From Bacillota bacterium (GTDB taxonomy: Bacteria; Bacillota; Clostridia; Christensenellales; Aristaeellaceae), in assembly GCA_023444095.1 (NCBI GenBank), contig JAEZRP010000016.1, forward strand, positions 1 through 64,000: DNA of 64,000 nt, written 5' to 3'. Position 1 is the stretch's first letter, and each line of letters starts with the position of its first letter. The notes under the pieces were generated by a model. The model made no database searches and was not told the DNA's origin. It saw nothing but the letters and a program-made list of their open reading frames with translations. This document shows positions 52,411 to 61,448 of the stretch, one piece after another. The translations under genes and the position numbers were made by a program.

Positions 52411-53127
52411 ATGAACTTTGAAAACAAGGTCGCGGTCGTGACAGGCGGCGCGCGCGGTATCGGGAAATCGATCGTGGACGCGTTTACGGCGCTCGGCGCG
52501 AAGGTCTGCGTCATCGACATTCTGCCGAACGAGTATTTCGTCGGCGACCTCGCGGATGAAAAAGCCCTCGTGGCGTTCTCCGAACAGGTAAAAAGTGAGC
52601 ACGGCAAGATCGACTACCTCGTCAACAACGCCATGCTCTCGAAGGGCGGTCTTGACAACTGCTCCTTCGACGACTTCCATTATGCGCTCAAGGTCGGCGT
52701 GACCGCGCCCTACTACCTCACCAGGCTCTTCGCCGCCTCGTTCAATCCCGGCGGTGCGGTGGTGAACATCTCCTCGACGCGTTGGCTCATGAGCCAGCCA
52801 AACACCGAGAGCTATTCCGCCGCGAAGGGTGGGATCACGGCACTCACCCACGCGCTCGCGGTCACGCTTTCGGGAAAAGTGCGCGTGAACGCCGTCGCGC
52901 CCGGTTGGATCGGCACCGCGGATTCGGTTCTTTCCCCCGCTGACGTCCTCCAGCAACCCGTGGGTCGGGTCGGCGCGCCGGAGGACATCGCGAACGCGGT
53001 TCTCTTCCTCTGCTCCGAGGAGAGCTCCTACATCACCGGTCAGGTGCTGCCCGTGGACGGCGGCATGACAAAGCTCATGATTTATCACGGCGACCACGGC
53101 TGGTCGTACGAGCCGCCGGCCGACTGA
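52411..53127 (+). CDS. Short-chain dehydrogenase/reductase (SDR)
   Basis: This 238-residue protein is a classical SDR. The cofactor loop is TGGARGIG near residue 11, NNA follows near 75, and the catalytic Ser/Tyr/Lys are in ISSTRW and SYSAAKG. AAGGAGG at 52398-52404 sets the start; an in-frame extension back to 52117 overlaps the transporter and its terminator. A TATAAT at 52275-52280 may be its -10 box. Substrate unknown. Confidence 0.9.
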   Translation: MNFENKVAVVTGGARGIGKSIVDAFTALGAKVCVIDILPNEYFVGDLADEKALVAFSEQVKSEHGKIDYLVNNAMLSKGGLDNCSFDDFHYALKVGVTAPYYLTRLFAASFNPGGAVVNISSTRWLMSQPNTESYSAAKGGITALTHALAVTLSGKVRVNAVAPGWIGTADSVLSPADVLQQPVGRVGAPEDIANAVLFLCSEESSYITGQVLPVDGGMTKLMIYHGDHGWSYEPPAD

Positions 53128-53291
53128 TCACGCGCGCCGGACAGAGCGGTCAGTACCCGAAGAGAGTCAGCTGAATCGCAAGGAACAGGTACGGAATGGC
53201 TGCGCCCGCTGATGAGAAAGCGCCTGTTCGCAGCCGCGCCCGCATGGAAGCGGCCCGCTCGATCCGGTGCCAGGCGACCTTACGTCAAACT

Positions 53292-53912
53292 TTACTCCGC
53301 ATCCCAAGCGCCGTGCGAGTACTCCGCGTCGAGCATGTCGCAAACGCCCGCCAGCACCATGATGACGCCCTGCACGCGGTGGGGCTTGACGATATAGTAC
53401 CCGCGCTCGCGCTCGTCCTCCTCCACGAGGTCGGCTGCCAGAAGCGGCTTCAGGTGGTGATACGCCTGCCCGGTGGACGAAAACCCGCATTGCTCGACGA
53501 GCTGCGACACCGAGCACGCACCCTTGAGAAGCGCCAAAAGCATCCGCAGCCGGTCGCTCGAACCGACGCAGGCGAGCACCCTCGGCGCCATGTCGTTCTC
53601 GATGAGCGCCAACAGCTCGTCGGTCGAAACCTCGTTGCGGATCCAGCTCGACTGCCGACCGCCGGAGGCGAACACGCCCAGATAGGTCACCGCGCCCGTC
53701 TCCTTGTCCTCCTCCGCCTTCCTGCACAGTTCCTCCATCAGCCCGCTCAGCCGCGCGTCCGGATGAGCATGCTTCATCGGATGGATGTTCACGCCGGGAT
53801 CGGGCGGCTCCGGAAGCCAGATTCGCTCCGTCCTTCCCCTCGCACGCGCTCCCTTCATATCCTCGATCTCCCGCCTGAGTTCGTCGATCTCCCGCCCATA
53901 GTCGCGTTCCAT
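53292..53912 (-). CDS. Winged-helix regulator (ArsR-like)
   Basis: This 206-residue protein has a coiled-coil-like N-terminus and, in the second half (about residues 115-190), an ArsR-type winged helix (LLALLKGACSVSQLVEQCGFSSTGQAYHHLKPLLAADLVEE). The ATG at 53912 follows AAAAGGAGG. No metal-binding Cys pair of classical ArsR is evident. It is divergent from trkA and may control itself or potassium uptake. Confidence 0.8.
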   Translation of the reverse strand: MERDYGREIDELRREIEDMKGARARGRTERIWLPEPPDPGVNIHPMKHAHPDARLSGLMEELCRKAEEDKETGAVTYLGVFASGGRQSSWIRNEVSTDELLALIENDMAPRVLACVGSSDRLRMLLALLKGACSVSQLVEQCGFSSTGQAYHHLKPLLAADLVEEDERERGYYIVKPHRVQGVIMVLAGVCDMLDAEYSHGAWDAE

Positions 53913-53928
53913 CGTTTAACCTCCTTTT

Positions 53929-54046
53929 CGTTTTTCCGTATTTCCATAATACCGCGCGATATTCATTCCGTCAATACGTTTTTCCGAATTTTCAGAATAA
54001 CGCATTGACGGAACGCGTTGAAATTAACATGGTTGTGTACTATACT
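53929..54046. promoter_or_regulatory. Divergent promoters and operator-like repeats between the regulator and trkA
   Basis: For the regulator (minus) TTGACG (plus 53969-53974) and TATTAT (plus 53946-53951) are 17 bases apart. For trkA TTGAAA (54018-54023) and TATACT (54041-54046) are 17 bases apart. A perfect 10-base inverted repeat TTCCGTCAAT/ATTGACGGAA (53966-53975 and 54004-54013) and a 23-base direct repeat with 3 mismatches (53929-53951 and 53977-53999) lie over these boxes, marking likely binding sites for the regulator. Confidence 0.75.
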
Positions 54047-54075
54047 GTCGACATAGCTATGCATGGAGGGAACAC

Positions 54076-55434
54076 ATGAACATCGTCATCGCCGGCGCAG
54101 GGAAGGTCGGCACCGCACTCTCGAGCGACCTGGCGAAGGAAAACCATGACGTACTGCTAATCGAGCTGATCGAATCGAAACTCGACCAGTGCATCAACGC
54201 ATACGACATTCGCGGCATCGTGGGGAACGGCGCAACCTACGACATCCTCGCGGAGGCGGGCGTCGACCGGGCCGACGCGTTTATCGCCGTCATGGGCTCG
54301 GATGAGACGAACATGATCGCGGCGATCACCGCGAAGAAGCTGGGCGCAAAATCCGTCATTGCGCGCGTGCGCAACCCGGAGTATTCCGCGCAGGTGGATT
54401 TTTTGCGCGAGAGCCTGGGAATCACGCTCATCATCAACCCCGAGCTCGAGGCCGCGAAGGCCGTCTCCCAGATACTCCTGTTCCCGAACGCGCTGGGCGT
54501 CGAATCGTTCGCGCACGGGCGGGTGAATCTGGTCGAGGTGCCCCTGCCGGAAAATGCGCCGATGGTCGGGATGCAGTTGAAGAGCTTCCGGGAACGGTTC
54601 GGCCGCGTGATCGTATGCGTCGTCAAGCGCGGCGAAGAGGTCATCATCCCAGACGGAGAGACGCGCCTCATGGCGGGAGACCTCGTCATGGTGACGGGGA
54701 CGACCGAGCACGTCCGCACCTTCTGCGACATGAGTCAGCCGGATAGGAAGAACATCGCCTCCGCGCTGATCGTAGGCGGCGGGCGGGTGACAGACTACCT
54801 CGTGAACCGACTTTTGCAGATGCGCATGCGCGTCAAGGTCATCGAGATCAACCCCGAGATCGCCGACCGGCTTGCCTTCAAGTACCCGACGGCGGAAATC
54901 ATCCTCGGCGACGGCACGCGGCAGGCCATGCTCAACGAGGAGCACCTGACCGCGTACGACGCACTGATCGCGCTCACGGGCATCGACGAGGAAAACATAC
55001 TGACGTCCATTTTCGCCGCGCGCTGCGGAGTGAAAAAGACGATCACGAAGGTCAACCGGACCGACCTTCTGAAACTGCTCGACAAATCGGGGCTGCAGGC
55101 GGTCATCACGCCCCACCGGCTGATCGCGGACCGCATCGTGCGCTTCATCCGTTCGCGGGACAACGCGCAGGGATCGAACATTTCGGCGCTCTACCGGCTT
55201 GCAGACGACCGGGTGGAGATCCTCCAGTTCGCCGTGGGCGGTACGTGCAGAGCGAGCGGGACGCTTTTGTCCGAGCTCGCGATCAAACCGGGCTCGCTCG
55301 TCGTCTGCATCATGCGCGGCGACAAACTGATCTTCCCCGGCGGCGTCAACAAGCTCTTGCTCGGGGACGACGTGATCGTCGCGACCATCCATCACGGGTT
55401 CCAGGATCTCGATGACCTGCTCGATGAAAGGTAG
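54076..55434 (+). CDS. trkA: Trk potassium uptake NAD-binding protein
   Basis: This 452-residue cytoplasmic protein has two tandem RCK units, each a Rossmann domain (AGAGKVGTALSSDL at the start; VGGGRVTDYLVNRLL near residue 235) plus a C-terminal ligand domain. It binds nucleotides and gates the TrkH channel. GGAGGG precedes the ATG. trkH follows after 6 bases. Confidence 0.95.
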   Translation: MNIVIAGAGKVGTALSSDLAKENHDVLLIELIESKLDQCINAYDIRGIVGNGATYDILAEAGVDRADAFIAVMGSDETNMIAAITAKKLGAKSVIARVRNPEYSAQVDFLRESLGITLIINPELEAAKAVSQILLFPNALGVESFAHGRVNLVEVPLPENAPMVGMQLKSFRERFGRVIVCVVKRGEEVIIPDGETRLMAGDLVMVTGTTEHVRTFCDMSQPDRKNIASALIVGGGRVTDYLVNRLLQMRMRVKVIEINPEIADRLAFKYPTAEIILGDGTRQAMLNEEHLTAYDALIALTGIDEENILTSIFAARCGVKKTITKVNRTDLLKLLDKSGLQAVITPHRLIADRIVRFIRSRDNAQGSNISALYRLADDRVEILQFAVGGTCRASGTLLSELAIKPGSLVVCIMRGDKLIFPGGVNKLLLGDDVIVATIHHGFQDLDDLLDER

Positions 55435-55440
55435 CCACAA

Positions 55441-56889
55441 ATGAATCACAAGATGGTCCGATATTCCGTCGGCCGCAACCTGATCGTATCAGCCGCGCTC
55501 ATGTCCCCTTCCCTCATCGTCGCGCTCATCTATGGAGAAGGCGCACAGGGGATTTGGCCCTTTTTGGCGACGATCGCGTCGACGGGCGGCGTCGGGGTGT
55601 GCCTGAGCCGAAAAAAACCGGTCAGACACGAGTATTACGCGCGCGAGGGCTTTGTCATCGTCGCACTCACCTGGTTCTCCATGTCGTTTTTCGGTGGGCT
55701 GCCCTTCCTCCTGAGCGGCTTCATCGAAAGCCCGGTCGACGCGTTTTTCGAAACGGCGAGCGGGTTTACGACGACGGGCGCGAGCATCCTGGACGACGTC
55801 GAGGCGCTCCCCCACTCCCTCTTGTGGTGGCGGTCGTTCACGCACCTGATCGGTGGCATGGGCATCCTCATCTTCACGATGGCGGTCATGCCGAAGATCG
55901 AGTCAGACGACATTTTCATTATGCGCGCGGAGGCGCCGGGACCGATCTTCGGAAAGGTGCGCTCCAAGCTCGGGAGCACCGCGCGCATCCTATACGTCAT
56001 CTACCTCACCATGACTTCGGTCCTCGTCGTCCTGCTGTTTCTGGGCGGCATGCCGCTTTTTGACAGCTTCATCCACGCGTTCGGCGCGGCGGGCACGGGC
56101 GGGTTCGGCATCATGTCGAGTTCCGTCGCGTACTATGACAGCACGTATGTCGACTATGTGCTCGGCGTGGCAATGATCCTCTTCGGCGTGAACTTCAACC
56201 TCTACTATGCGCTCCTGTTTCACAAGGCAAGGGCAGCTTTCCGGAGCGAAGAATTGCGCTGGTACCTTGCGATCATCCTTGCAGCCGTCGTCGCCATCGC
56301 GATTGATGTGCGCGGACTATACGACTCGTTTCCGCGGCTCGTCCGCGACGTGTTCTTCACTGTGTCATCGATCATCACGACCACGGGATACTCGACCGCC
56401 AACTTCGACCTTTGGCCCGTGTTCAGCAAGGTCCTCCTGCTGCTTCTGATGTTCGTGGGCGCCATGGCGGGATCGACCGCAGGCGGCCTGAAGGTGAGCA
56501 GGATCGCAATCTATCTGAAGTCCGCCTTCCTGGAGATCCGCAGAAATGTGAGCCCGAATCGGCGGGTGCCCCTCACGTTCGAGGGAAAGCCGCTCTCGGA
56601 CAGCCTGGTCAGGCAGTCGAGCTTCTATCTGACCGCATACATCGCCGTCTTCGTGCTTCTGATGCTCATCACGTCGCTCTCCGCGCCCTCCTTTCTGACG
56701 GCGTTCAGCGCGGTCGCCGCGACGTTCAACAACATCGGTCCGGGGCTCGAGGTGGTCGGTCCGCTCGGGAATTACGCGAGCATGAGCCCGGCAACCAAGC
56801 TCGCGTTGAGCGTCGGCATGATCATGGGGCGACTTGAGGTGATCCCGGTGCTGGTGCTTCTGAGCCCGCGCACATGGCGGCGGGGGTAG
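55441..56889 (+). CDS. trkH: Trk/Ktr potassium channel membrane subunit
   Basis: This 482-residue membrane protein has four M1-P-M2 repeats. Selectivity loops are visible as TASGFTTTGAS, GAAGTGGFGI, ITTTGYSTANF and a degenerate NNIGPGLEVVG. With TrkA it takes up potassium. It is the last gene of the pair. Confidence 0.95.
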   Translation: MNHKMVRYSVGRNLIVSAALMSPSLIVALIYGEGAQGIWPFLATIASTGGVGVCLSRKKPVRHEYYAREGFVIVALTWFSMSFFGGLPFLLSGFIESPVDAFFETASGFTTTGASILDDVEALPHSLLWWRSFTHLIGGMGILIFTMAVMPKIESDDIFIMRAEAPGPIFGKVRSKLGSTARILYVIYLTMTSVLVVLLFLGGMPLFDSFIHAFGAAGTGGFGIMSSSVAYYDSTYVDYVLGVAMILFGVNFNLYYALLFHKARAAFRSEELRWYLAIILAAVVAIAIDVRGLYDSFPRLVRDVFFTVSSIITTTGYSTANFDLWPVFSKVLLLLLMFVGAMAGSTAGGLKVSRIAIYLKSAFLEIRRNVSPNRRVPLTFEGKPLSDSLVRQSSFYLTAYIAVFVLLMLITSLSAPSFLTAFSAVAATFNNIGPGLEVVGPLGNYASMSPATKLALSVGMIMGRLEVIPVLVLLSPRTWRRG

Positions 56890-56891
56890 GA

Positions 56892-56978
56892 ATGAACATG
56901 GCGTACCGCATTCGGTACGGCAATCCGCGCAAGGACGGCTCGGGCCTGGAACGGCTCCCTAAGGACTCCGCCCTTTGA
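56892..56978 (+). CDS. Possible 28-residue peptide after trkH
   Basis: A short frame begins ATGAACATGGCG directly after trkH and ends at 56978; its start includes a small hairpin (GTACCG/CGGTAC). The peptide is basic. Evidence for translation is weak. Confidence 0.15.
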   Translation: MNMAYRIRYGNPRKDGSGLERLPKDSAL

Positions 56979-57059
56979 CGCGGGGATGAAATGAGACTCC
57001 TTCGGTCAAATGACCGGCGTCGGCGCGGGCTGAAGTTGGCATCCCTGAAAAGATGCGTG

Positions 57060-57100
57060 GGCGATCCGCTTTTCAACCTGCGGTTGGGCGGATCGCCTTT
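57060..57100 (+). terminator. Terminator after trkH
   Basis: A perfect 10-base stem (57060-57069 with 57088-57097) encloses a second stem CAACC/GGTTG (57074-57078, 57082-57086) and is followed by TTT. It lies 170 bases after the trkH stop. Confidence 0.75.
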
Positions 57101-57172
57101 CCGCGCAATCAAAGCAGCCTTCCCCGCGCGGCGCGCTTGCGGTATACTTGTCTCATGGAAGGGGGATTCCGG

Positions 57173-58918
57173 ATGGATGAAAGATATGTGGGCCAGAACA
57201 TCGCGCTCTTGCGCCGGGAGGCGGGCATGACGCAGGAGGAGCTGGCGGACAGGCTGTTCGTCTCCGCGCAGGCGGTCTCCAAGTGGGAGAACGGGAAGTC
57301 GCTCCCGGAGACGGCGCTTCTGCCCGCGCTCGCTACGCTCTTTGACGTGAGTATCGATTCCCTGTTCTCCGAGGGCGCGCTCTCGATCCTCGAGGCGCGG
57401 TTCGGGGACGGCATCGGGAGCGTGAACGTGACAGGCAGGCTTAGAAGGCTCGTCGAGGACGGGGAACTGCATGTCGCCGCGAATGCGGCGCAGCTCGGAG
57501 TAGCGGAGGGCGAGCGCGCGTCGCTTCTGACGGTCAGATACCAGACGAAATCCGGCGTCTGCCTGCGCGCGTATCCGGAGCGCGCAGAGGTGAGCCTCTT
57601 GTCCTGCGATCGGCCGGAACCACTTTCGGAAGGCATGCGGATCGTCGCGGGCGTCTACGGCACGAAAAAGCACCACTGCGACGTGATGCAAAGGATGGAA
57701 CATTACAAGCCCTTCCGCTGGGATGCGTACCGCGCCGACCACGAGGTCTTTCCAAGCGACCCCGCCAACGACGGGACCGAGTATCTAACGCTGGCCTACG
57801 AAAACGCGGACGGCGTCTTCCTCGCCACCTGCGCGGAGGGCGAGAGCCTCGCGTACGACGAGGCAAGAACGAAGCTCGTCCGGCGGGAGCGGACGGGCGA
57901 GCGCTTCCTCCCGCGCGTGCCGCGCATGCCGCCCTTCGGCACGGGCATGGAATGCTCCTGGGCGGCGGCGCTGACCTGCGCGCTTCGGGCTATGGGCGCG
58001 GAGACGGACTATACGGAGGTTATGGGCGTCTCCGGCGCGTGCTTCCGGCTGGCTTTCTGTTCGCCCGGCTGGGATTACTCGTCCGTGGACGGGCTCGTCG
58101 CCTACGACTACGCGACGCCCGGCTACGCCGCGTTCGGCTATGGGCCTGAGATGCACGGCCGCGTCGAAAAACAGGAGCGGGCGAGCCACCGCGCGCGCAT
58201 CCTGCGCGAGATCAGAAGCGGCATGCCGGTTCTCGGGATTAACCTGCGCGTCGCGCCCGAGTGGGGCATCATCTGCGGCTACCGCGCCGAGGGCGAGGTG
58301 CTCTTCTGCCGCACGAAGTACGACCGCCCGACCATCGAGAACGATCCCGCCTTCCGCGCGGGGCACCCCCTCTTCCGGCGGGAGTGGCTGGGGCCGGACG
58401 AGACGCTTCAGGTGGACAACTGGCCGTTCCTGCTGTGCTATTTCACGGGAAAGCGCAATCCGCCCCCGCCGGAGGAGAACCTCATGAACTCATTGCGCGT
58501 CTTTGTCGATTGCGCCGCGCGGGAGCGTGAGGGCGGGTACTTCATGGGCTTCAAGGCATACGAGGTCTGGGGGAACGACCTCCTAGACGACGCGTTCTAC
58601 GATTCCTGCGACGACGAGGCGTTCGCGCGCCGCTTCTCGGTGGATCAGTTCTGCGCGCTTGCGCTCGACGACGCCCGGCGCACCGCCCGCGACTACCTCG
58701 CTCGTGCCGGTGAGAGCGCACTCTCGGGCCTGTTTGGCGAAATCGCGGCGCGGGCAGGCGCGATCCGTCGCATGCTCGACAGCGGCGAGTCGCTCGCAGG
58801 CGAACACTGCCGGGCGTTCTGGACGCGCGAGATGCGCCACGAACAGGCAAAGCTCCTTGCCGAAATGGAATCGCTCGAGCGCGAGGCGCACGCGGCCGCG
58901 GCGCGCATCATCCGCTGA
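57173..58918 (+). CDS. XRE helix-turn-helix fused to a BtrH/C39-like domain
   Basis: This 581-residue protein starts with an XRE domain (residues 6-62, MTQEELADRLFVSAQAVSKWENGKSLPE). A middle beta-rich region follows. From about 255 a segment resembles BtrH/C39-type cysteine enzymes: C261 in G-M-E-C-S-W-A-A-A-L, then YTEVMGVSGACFRLAF, a pattern seen in papain-like acyltransferase or peptidase folds. The C-terminus is helical. The ATG at 57173 follows GGAAGGGGGA. A TATACT box at 57143-57148 may be the -10. The fusion of a regulator to an enzyme-like domain is uncommon; it may sense a small molecule through that domain. Confidence 0.75.
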   Translation: MDERYVGQNIALLRREAGMTQEELADRLFVSAQAVSKWENGKSLPETALLPALATLFDVSIDSLFSEGALSILEARFGDGIGSVNVTGRLRRLVEDGELHVAANAAQLGVAEGERASLLTVRYQTKSGVCLRAYPERAEVSLLSCDRPEPLSEGMRIVAGVYGTKKHHCDVMQRMEHYKPFRWDAYRADHEVFPSDPANDGTEYLTLAYENADGVFLATCAEGESLAYDEARTKLVRRERTGERFLPRVPRMPPFGTGMECSWAAALTCALRAMGAETDYTEVMGVSGACFRLAFCSPGWDYSSVDGLVAYDYATPGYAAFGYGPEMHGRVEKQERASHRARILREIRSGMPVLGINLRVAPEWGIICGYRAEGEVLFCRTKYDRPTIENDPAFRAGHPLFRREWLGPDETLQVDNWPFLLCYFTGKRNPPPPEENLMNSLRVFVDCAAREREGGYFMGFKAYEVWGNDLLDDAFYDSCDDEAFARRFSVDQFCALALDDARRTARDYLARAGESALSGLFGEIAARAGAIRRMLDSGESLAGEHCRAFWTREMRHEQAKLLAEMESLEREAHAAAARIIR

Positions 58919-59045
58919 TGCCGGGTGCGCGGAGAAAATTCCGGAATGAGGTCCCTCGGATTTCGTCGCGGCAGTTTTTCGCTCGGAATCTGCACGACCT
59001 CGTCGGTGTAATCAGAGAGCTGGCCGAGCACTTTCCCACACGCAA

Positions 59046-59092
59046 GCGCGCCGCGCGGGCCGGGCTTCGAGAGCCCTCTCCGCGCGGCGCGC
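59046..59092. other. Very stable hairpin between convergent genes
   Basis: A perfect 13-base GC-only inverted repeat (59046-59058 with 59080-59092) encloses GGGCT/AGCCC. No T-tract follows on either strand. It separates the XRE-fusion gene and mtaB and may block both polymerases or protect mRNA ends. Confidence 0.6.
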
Positions 59093-59107
59093 CTGCCGAT
59101 TGTCCAT

Positions 59108-60478
59108 TTACAGGCCGTACTCGCCCGGCAGGAATTTCCCTTCAAGCTCCGGAATCATCTCCTCGATGAGCTCCTCCGCGCTGTCCGGCATCTCGTCGAG
59201 CTGAGATTCGATCACGCCGATCCAGCGCGCATCGCGCGGCCAGATGTTGAGGGTACGCTTCTCCTGCGCGGCCTTCAGTTCCGCGACGGCGGCGCGCGCG
59301 CCCGCGAGCGTGCGGAGGTAGGGGTCTTCGTGCTTTGCGATCTCCTCGCTCATCCGCAGGACGGCGTCGGGGCGCAGCACATGCGCCTGCGGCGAGAGAC
59401 GGCTGTCCGAGTCCGCGAGCCACTTCTGCATCCGACTCGCCCCGCCGTCCTCGATGGCGGCGTTGAAGAGCCTGCAATCATAGATGAGCTGCTCCATGGA
59501 CACCGTCGGGGCCATGTCCGACAGGAGCCGCACGTTCTGCACCGACTCGTTGCTCCACATGTCCGCGACGCACGCCGCGACGTTCCCAACGGAGGAAAGG
59601 TGCGCGCACGCGGCGGACTTGCCCTCCATGGCGATGGGCACGCCCGCGATGGCCTTGAGGAACGGACCCTCGTAGGCGCAGTCCTTGCTCGGACCCTTCG
59701 CGCCGACGTCGAAGGCGACGAGCGCGCGGCCTACGGACGCCGCGCGGATCACGGCTGCGAACACGGGCGAGATCATGTTCTTTTCGGCCAGCACCATGGC
59801 GGTGTTCGCGAAGCCGCAGGCCGAGTCCCCCGCCGCGATCGAACCGTTTTCGTCTGCGATTTTCACGATCCTCTTCCAAAGAAACTCCATGTCCCGCGCA
59901 CCCAGAACGCCGAGCGCGAAGATCGCCTGCCTCAGATCCGCGTTGACGAGGGCCTCGTCATGGATCTCCTTGCCGCCGGTCGATTCGATGGACAGGAAGT
60001 CCGCGCCCGCCTTCGCCGCGCCTTCGAACACCGCCATCATGTTGTCAAGGTACATGCCCGAGCGCATCACGGGCGGGCGGATGAACTCGCGCGTGTCGTT
60101 GGGCGTGAGCCGCATGGCGCTCTTGAGGCCCTTGTTCGCCTCGAAGTCGCACATGATGTCGCGCACGATCTTCGTGATCTCGATTCCCCACTTTGCGTTG
60201 ACCGTCATCGGCGGCAGAAGCTCGATCTCCACCACCACGCCCTGCGCCTGCAACTCGACCGCGCGCGTCAGCGCGTTCGTCGCCATCTGGCGGTAATGCT
60301 CCTTCACCTTCGGATATGTGCCCTCCTCGATGGTCATCGGCGGAAGCGTGAAGTTGAGCTCGGGGTATACCTGCCCCCCACCGATCACCATTCCGTTCCT
60401 GAGCGTGATCGGGCGTGGAGCCGTGCCGTACAGAAACTCGCCCATGCCGCCGATCGCCAGCTTCGATTGAGCAGTCAT
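59108..60478 (-). CDS. mtaB: Methanol:corrinoid methyltransferase
   Basis: This 456-residue protein is of the MtaB family, which moves the methyl group of methanol to a corrinoid protein (MtaC). Family blocks include KLAIGGMGEFLYG at the start, RSGMYLDNMMAVFEGA, ESTGGKEIHDEA and C-G-F-A-N-T-A-M. The ATG at 60478 follows GGAGGAGAAAAC. MtaC and MtaA are not next to it, so partner proteins must be encoded elsewhere if it is active. Confidence 0.9.
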   Translation of the reverse strand: MTAQSKLAIGGMGEFLYGTAPRPITLRNGMVIGGGQVYPELNFTLPPMTIEEGTYPKVKEHYRQMATNALTRAVELQAQGVVVEIELLPPMTVNAKWGIEITKIVRDIMCDFEANKGLKSAMRLTPNDTREFIRPPVMRSGMYLDNMMAVFEGAAKAGADFLSIESTGGKEIHDEALVNADLRQAIFALGVLGARDMEFLWKRIVKIADENGSIAAGDSACGFANTAMVLAEKNMISPVFAAVIRAASVGRALVAFDVGAKGPSKDCAYEGPFLKAIAGVPIAMEGKSAACAHLSSVGNVAACVADMWSNESVQNVRLLSDMAPTVSMEQLIYDCRLFNAAIEDGGASRMQKWLADSDSRLSPQAHVLRPDAVLRMSEEIAKHEDPYLRTLAGARAAVAELKAAQEKRTLNIWPRDARWIGVIESQLDEMPDSAEELIEEMIPELEGKFLPGEYGL

Positions 60479-60495
60479 GTTTTCTCCTCCTTTTA

Positions 60496-60545
60496 CATAC
60501 CCATCTTGTTGGTATGATTGTAAGGGAAGGTACGGTTTCTGTCCA
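60496..60545 (-). promoter_or_regulatory. Promoter and candidate operator of mtaB
   Basis: On the minus strand TGGACA (plus 60540-60545) and TACAAT (plus 60517-60522) are 17 bases apart. Right after the -10 box lies the inverted repeat CATACC-N9-GGTATG (60496-60516), positioned as a repressor site over the start of transcription. Confidence 0.7.
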
Positions 60546-60622
60546 TGAAAGATCATGCGAAAGATGGGGACGTACCTGCGAAAATGGCGCAGGCGGCGCT
60601 TCCGCGCCGCCCGGCAAAGGAT

Positions 60623-61411
60623 TTAAACGAGGTCGCGCCGCTCAAATCGCCGGAGCGCGCCGAACAGGAGAAAGGCTGTCAGCGCGAGGGCAAGAAGCGC
60701 GAAGAGGGGACTGACGCGCGCCGCGGCGAGATCCGCGGAGGTAAAATAGTTGAACGGTGAAAAGAGCCGGAGCGCGCCCGGATTTTCCAGCATGTTGTAG
60801 ACAACGCCGAGCACGAACGCGGCGAGGAAAGCGAGGTTCCCGTAGAGCGAACCCTTCTCCGGCTTTTGAACGAGGGTCGCAAGGAAGGCTGCGAGCGCGA
60901 CGAACAAAATCCCGATGAGCAGAACCGCGAGCGTGCAGGCCGCGATCACGCCGATCACGCTCTCCCCGCTGCCAAGCGTCGCGACCGCAGCATAGGCGAA
61001 CACCGCGCTCATGAGGCAGAAAAGGACAATCGTGACGCATGCCGCCGCGAGCTTGGAGGCAAGGATGTGCGTGCGGGAGCGCGGCTTTGTAAAGAGAAAC
61101 TCGTGCGTCTTGTCGATGGATTCACGGGAGATGGCCCCAGCGCCCAGAATCACCGCGTAGACGACGGCGCAGACGAGCACGTAGTAGAACAGGAGCGCCG
61201 TATAGCCGGCCAGCGTATTCATGTCGACGCCCGCGATGCCCATCACGGCGAGCACCACACGCGGGAAGGCCGCGAGCAGTTCCTCCATGCCGCCGCCCAC
61301 GGAATAGCTCTCATACTTCACGATGCCTGCGAAGCACAGAAGGAACATACCGATCATCCAGAAGAGGAACGCCTTGCGCCCCGCGCGCAACTCGCGCCAG
61401 AAAATATTCAT
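60623..61411 (-). CDS. ABC-2 type transporter membrane subunit 1
   Basis: This 262-residue membrane protein has six helices and the ABC-2 pattern SRESIDKTHEFLFTKPRSRTHILASK before helix 3. The ATG at 61411 follows GAAAGGAAAG. It is the last gene of the tetR / ATPase / permease / permease operon. Confidence 0.85.
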   Translation of the reverse strand: MNIFWRELRAGRKAFLFWMIGMFLLCFAGIVKYESYSVGGGMEELLAAFPRVVLAVMGIAGVDMNTLAGYTALLFYYVLVCAVVYAVILGAGAISRESIDKTHEFLFTKPRSRTHILASKLAAACVTIVLFCLMSAVFAYAAVATLGSGESVIGVIAACTLAVLLIGILFVALAAFLATLVQKPEKGSLYGNLAFLAAFVLGVVYNMLENPGALRLFSPFNYFTSADLAAARVSPLFALLALALTAFLLFGALRRFERRDLV

Positions 61412-61448
61412 CGGAACTTTCCTTTCACGAAAAGATTGGAAAAGTGTA

